A DNA stretch of 64,000 nucleotides from Planctomicrobium sp051466335 (GTDB taxonomy: Bacteria > Planctomycetota > Planctomycetia > Planctomycetales > Planctomycetaceae), in contig NZ_CP195793.1 in assembly GCF_051466335.1 (NCBI RefSeq), forward strand, positions 186,001 to 250,000, in the 5' to 3' direction. Both the position numbers and the translations under genes were made by a program. Shown one piece after another: positions 61,460 to 64,000 of this stretch (the stretch's first letter is position 1; every line of letters begins with the position of its first letter). Under the pieces are notes generated by a model. The model was not told the DNA's origin, made no database searches, and saw nothing but the letters and a program-made list of their open reading frames with translations.

Positions 61460-62923
61460 TTACGTCAACGCTGGTCGCTGAGCGTGCCAATCGGTCTCAT
61501 TTTCGAACATCTGCGAGGCTCGGAAGAGTCTGTCTTCTTCGAAGGCTGGCGCGATCAGCTGGAACCCGATGGGCATGTGGTCCTTACTGAAACCGCAAGG
61601 GACAGAAATCCCCGGAAGTCCCGCAAGATTCGCGGACACCGTGTAAACGTCGTCGAGATACATCGTCAATGAATCCTTGATTTGACGATTCAGCTCGTAA
61701 GCAGGAGTGGGGCTGGTGGGGGTCAGCACCACATCGACTTGTTGAAATGCTGCCTGAAAATCGTTGGCAATCAGCCGTCTGACCTTCATCGCTTTCAAGT
61801 AGTAGGCGTCATAGTAACCTGATGACAGGGCGTATGTCCCAATCATGATGCGGCGTTTGACTTCGTCTCCAAATCCTTCTGCACGACTCGATTCGTACAT
61901 ATCAACGAGGTTGGAAAACGTCGAAGCGCGATGCCCATAGTGCACACCGTCGTAGCGTGCGAGATTGCTGGACGCCTCTGATGGGGCGATGACGTAATAT
62001 GCAGCAACTCCATAACGGGTATGCGGAATCGCAATATCGACGATCGTTGCACCGAGTTTTCGATACACGTCAATTGCTTGTGTCACCGCTGTAGAAACAT
62101 TTACATCCACCCCTTCCCCGAAGTGTTCAGGAACGATGCCGATGCGTAACCCTTCCAGCGGGAGATCGATTGTTCGAGTCCATTCGGGACAGGCGAGATT
62201 GGCGGATGTGGAATCTCGCTTATCATGGCCAGCGATGGCTTCCAGAAGTAACGCTGCATCCTTTGCGTTTGTGGCGAAGGGGCCAGCTTGATCCAGCGAA
62301 CTCGCGAACGCCAACATTCCATACCGCGAGACGCGGCCGTAAGTCGGTTTCATTCCGACAATTCCGCAGAATGCCGCGGGCTGCCGAATCGATCCACCGG
62401 TGTCAGAACCGAGGGCGAGCGGTGCCAGGCCAGCAGCAACCGCAGCGGCGGAACCGCCACTCGAGCCTCCCGGAACCCGCTCCAGATTCCAAGGGTTGTG
62501 CGTGCTCTGACAAGCGGAATTTTCAGTCGTCGATCCCATCGCGAACTCATCAAGATTCGTTCGTCCGATGAGGACTGCGTCTTCTTCGCGGAGACGTTGA
62601 ATGATGTGTGCATCGTACGGGGGAGCAAAGTTCTCCAGAATTTTGCTGGCGCACGTTGTTTTCCAACCTTTGACGCACAGGTTGTCTTTGATGGCGACCG
62701 GGAGGCCAGCGAGTTTTCCAAGCGGCTCACCCGATGCACGTTTGCGATCAATGGCCTCAGCCGATCGCAGGGCTCCTTCGTGATCGACGCTCAGAAACGC
62801 TTTGACCTGAGGGTCAATCTGGTCAATACGTTGCAGCTGTTCGCGTACGAGTTCTGTTGCGGAAGCTGTTCCGGATTTAACTGCCGACACCTGATCCCAT
62901 GCGGACATTGAAATATGAGACAT
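61460..62923 (-). CDS. gatA: Asp-tRNA(Asn)/Glu-tRNA(Gln) amidotransferase subunit A
   Basis: 487 residues, standard length. The amidase-signature catalytic triad is present: K79 (VAIKDN), the cis-Ser S154 in PGGSSGGSAAAV and the nucleophile S178 in SDTGGSIRQPA. GatA releases ammonia from glutamine and feeds it to GatB for tRNA-dependent Gln or Asn formation. gatC ends 3 bp upstream, so the two form an operon; gatB is elsewhere. The N-terminus and the GMKPTYGRVSRYGMLAFASSLDQ block are those of GatA rather than of other amidases. Confidence 0.96.
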   Translation of the reverse strand: MSHISMSAWDQVSAVKSGTASATELVREQLQRIDQIDPQVKAFLSVDHEGALRSAEAIDRKRASGEPLGKLAGLPVAIKDNLCVKGWKTTCASKILENFAPPYDAHIIQRLREEDAVLIGRTNLDEFAMGSTTENSACQSTHNPWNLERVPGGSSGGSAAAVAAGLAPLALGSDTGGSIRQPAAFCGIVGMKPTYGRVSRYGMLAFASSLDQAGPFATNAKDAALLLEAIAGHDKRDSTSANLACPEWTRTIDLPLEGLRIGIVPEHFGEGVDVNVSTAVTQAIDVYRKLGATIVDIAIPHTRYGVAAYYVIAPSEASSNLARYDGVHYGHRASTFSNLVDMYESSRAEGFGDEVKRRIMIGTYALSSGYYDAYYLKAMKVRRLIANDFQAAFQQVDVVLTPTSPTPAYELNRQIKDSLTMYLDDVYTVSANLAGLPGISVPCGFSKDHMPIGFQLIAPAFEEDRLFRASQMFENETDWHAQRPALT

Positions 62924-62926
62924 TGG

Positions 62927-63220
62927 CTAGGCTCCTTCCAGAATCTGAGGCACGAGGAAGTACTTGGCGTTTGACTTGGGAGCATTCGCCAGCGCTTCGG
63001 CTCGGTCGAGAGAAGGAGTCGGTTCATCGGCCCGAAAAACGTTCGTCAAATCGCTCGTATGGGCCATTGGCTCAACACCGGAAGTGTCGATTTCATTCAG
63101 CTGCTCAATGTAATTGAGAATGTTTCCGAGTTCGCCCGCGTATCGTTCTGCGTCCTGTGGGCCAAGTTTCAAGCGTGAGAGACGAGCGACTTTCAACACG
63201 TCTTCAGATGTAAGAGACAT
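62927..63220 (-). CDS. gatC: Asp-tRNA(Asn)/Glu-tRNA(Gln) amidotransferase subunit C
   Basis: 97 residues, standard size. LTSEDVLKVARLSRLKL at the N-terminus, ILNYIEQLNEIDTSGVEPMAH in the middle and FLVPQILEG at the C-terminus are the GatC hallmarks. GatC wraps around and stabilises GatA in the GatCAB complex. The frame is open upstream to 63466, but homology starts at the ATG at 63220, with GGAAG about 11 nt ahead. Confidence 0.95.
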   Translation of the reverse strand: MSLTSEDVLKVARLSRLKLGPQDAERYAGELGNILNYIEQLNEIDTSGVEPMAHTSDLTNVFRADEPTPSLDRAEALANAPKSNAKYFLVPQILEGA

Positions 63221-63640
63221 CGAAATCCAGACTTCCATTGATTCAGAAATGACTACTGAGTGCTGGCGATAATCGCACTTCATGGAAGCTGCGACAAGCC
63301 AGTTTGCAGTGCTGCGAAAAAATCCATCGCCGTCGATTCCGTTCGCAAGGAAAAAACCCGTGATGTGCGGCGAGCAGCGGTTTTGGCAGGTGGACGAGGG
63401 CCCTGTTCTCTCACTTTTGAAAATTGAAAAAGTGGACGCGAACCTGTGACGAAGTGTAAGTCTCATTCTACGGAAATCTTATAGCTGCTGATCACAATCC
63501 GAAAAACTCGTGTTATGTTTAGTAGTAGAAAGATTCGATCTTTTCCGCAGAAACAGATCTGTTAGGATTTGCCTTTCCAAACCTACCCAGCACGGCCCCG
63601 CCGGCTTTAAGAGGAGCTTCAGTTCTCTGAAGTTCAATAG
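63221..63640. other. Intergenic region between divergent gatC and MFS genes
   Basis: 420 bp containing two divergent promoters. No gene, riboswitch or T-box-like structure was recognised. Confidence 0.35.
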
Positions 63641-64000
63641 ATGTCAAACACTGCTTCCCGGGACGATGCTTCGGGGTCTATTTACAAGACGGCCTTCTGG
63701 CTCGTATTTACAGCGAACGTTTTGTTGTGTGTTGCAAACACCCTGACATTCCGGTTTGCTGAATTCATCAAGTTCCTCGGTGGGAATGAAGAGATCACCG
63801 GGGGAATCGTCGCTGCCGGCTTGTTCGCGTCTCTCGTCTGGAGATACTTCCTCGGTCAGGCTCTGGACCGATTCGGAGTTCGCAATGTCTGGCTCGCCAG
63901 CGTGGCTGCGTACTTGCTCGGAACCGGGATGCAGATGTTCTCTACAGAGATCACCTGGTTGATTTACCTGGCTCGCGGCATTTTCGTGATCGGGTTGGCC
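63641..64000 (+). CDS. Major facilitator superfamily transporter, N-terminal part (runs off the window)
   Basis: The first 120 codons, in frame to the window edge. After a short polar start come membrane helices at about 15-35 (TAFWLVFTANVLLCVANTLTF), 48-66 (GGIVAAGLFASLVWRYFLG), 75-95 and 101-120. The loop between helices 2 and 3 reads GQALDRFGVRNVW, the MFS motif A (G-x3-D-R-x-G-x-R). Substrate cannot be told from the fragment. The start follows from the beginning of homology and a weak GAAG upstream. Confidence 0.85.
   Translation, partial: MSNTASRDDASGSIYKTAFWLVFTANVLLCVANTLTFRFAEFIKFLGGNEEITGGIVAAGLFASLVWRYFLGQALDRFGVRNVWLASVAAYLLGTGMQMFSTEITWLIYLARGIFVIGLA

Noticed and set aside
1..64000. 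CRISPR arrays, rRNA, tRNA and prophage genes
   Set aside because: No regularly spaced repeats, rRNA segments, tRNA cloverleaf or phage structural genes were recognised by eye; a tRNAscan or Infernal run would be decisive for RNAs.

Overview
The window reads as chromosomal DNA of a planctomycete (Planctomycetota, order Planctomycetales; genus not assignable by eye). The diagnostic families are prepilin-like DUF1559 proteins, two large exported beta-propeller/HEAT/cytochrome c 'PVC-type' dehydrogenases, DUF4159, a futalosine-pathway menaquinone enzyme (MqnD), VIT/vWA proteins, and zinc-ribbon plus membrane-segment proteins. Coding density is moderate. Genes are organised in short operons, often ended by clear hairpin terminators.

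Layout. 1-5150 is an insertion-sequence island. It starts with the first 32 codons of a sucrose-phosphate-synthase-like gene, followed by three intact IS5-type elements of different sequence and one decayed element, all with ends beginning GAG and flanked by TA. A small zinc-ribbon membrane protein survives between them. 5152-19581 carries metabolic and regulatory genes: a YcaC-like isochorismatase hydrolase, threonine dehydrogenase (tdh), mqnD, a DUF1559 protein, an exported HEAT-repeat protein containing a degenerate receiver-like domain, an APH-fold kinase, pyrB followed by a dihydroorotase homologue that has lost metal ligands, DUF4159, and a sigma-54 activator without a sensor domain. 19937-34340 holds yqgE, a GlcE-like flavoprotein, mtnA, a CPA1 antiporter, dtd, a phosphate acyltransferase, the first PVC-type dehydrogenase, an NhaD/CitMHS-like antiporter and a VIT-vWA protein.

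34431-50413 is a complete-looking type II secretion/type IV pilus-like locus. One strand carries EF-hand gene-gspF-G-H-I-J-K-L(PilM/N-like)-M(PilO-like), and the divergent strand carries gspD-gspE. Its most striking feature is that the GspD-like protein is a long chain of secretin N-type ring domains without a recognisable pore domain, and that the GspM-like protein contains Ig/cadherin-like domains. Just beyond are a membrane-tethered HEPN (Swt1-like) protein with a C-terminal zinc ribbon, and a zinc ribbon-TM-DUF1559-STN fusion. These have no described function that I can name.

52905-64000 begins with a second, almost identical, inverted copy of the IS at 3219-4081, then a LacI-type regulator convergent with a second PVC-type dehydrogenase, an HNH nuclease, an M20 peptidase, a histidine-rich exported peptide, a 2TM protein, gatC-gatA, and the start of an MFS transporter. 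No CRISPR array, rRNA or tRNA was recognised.
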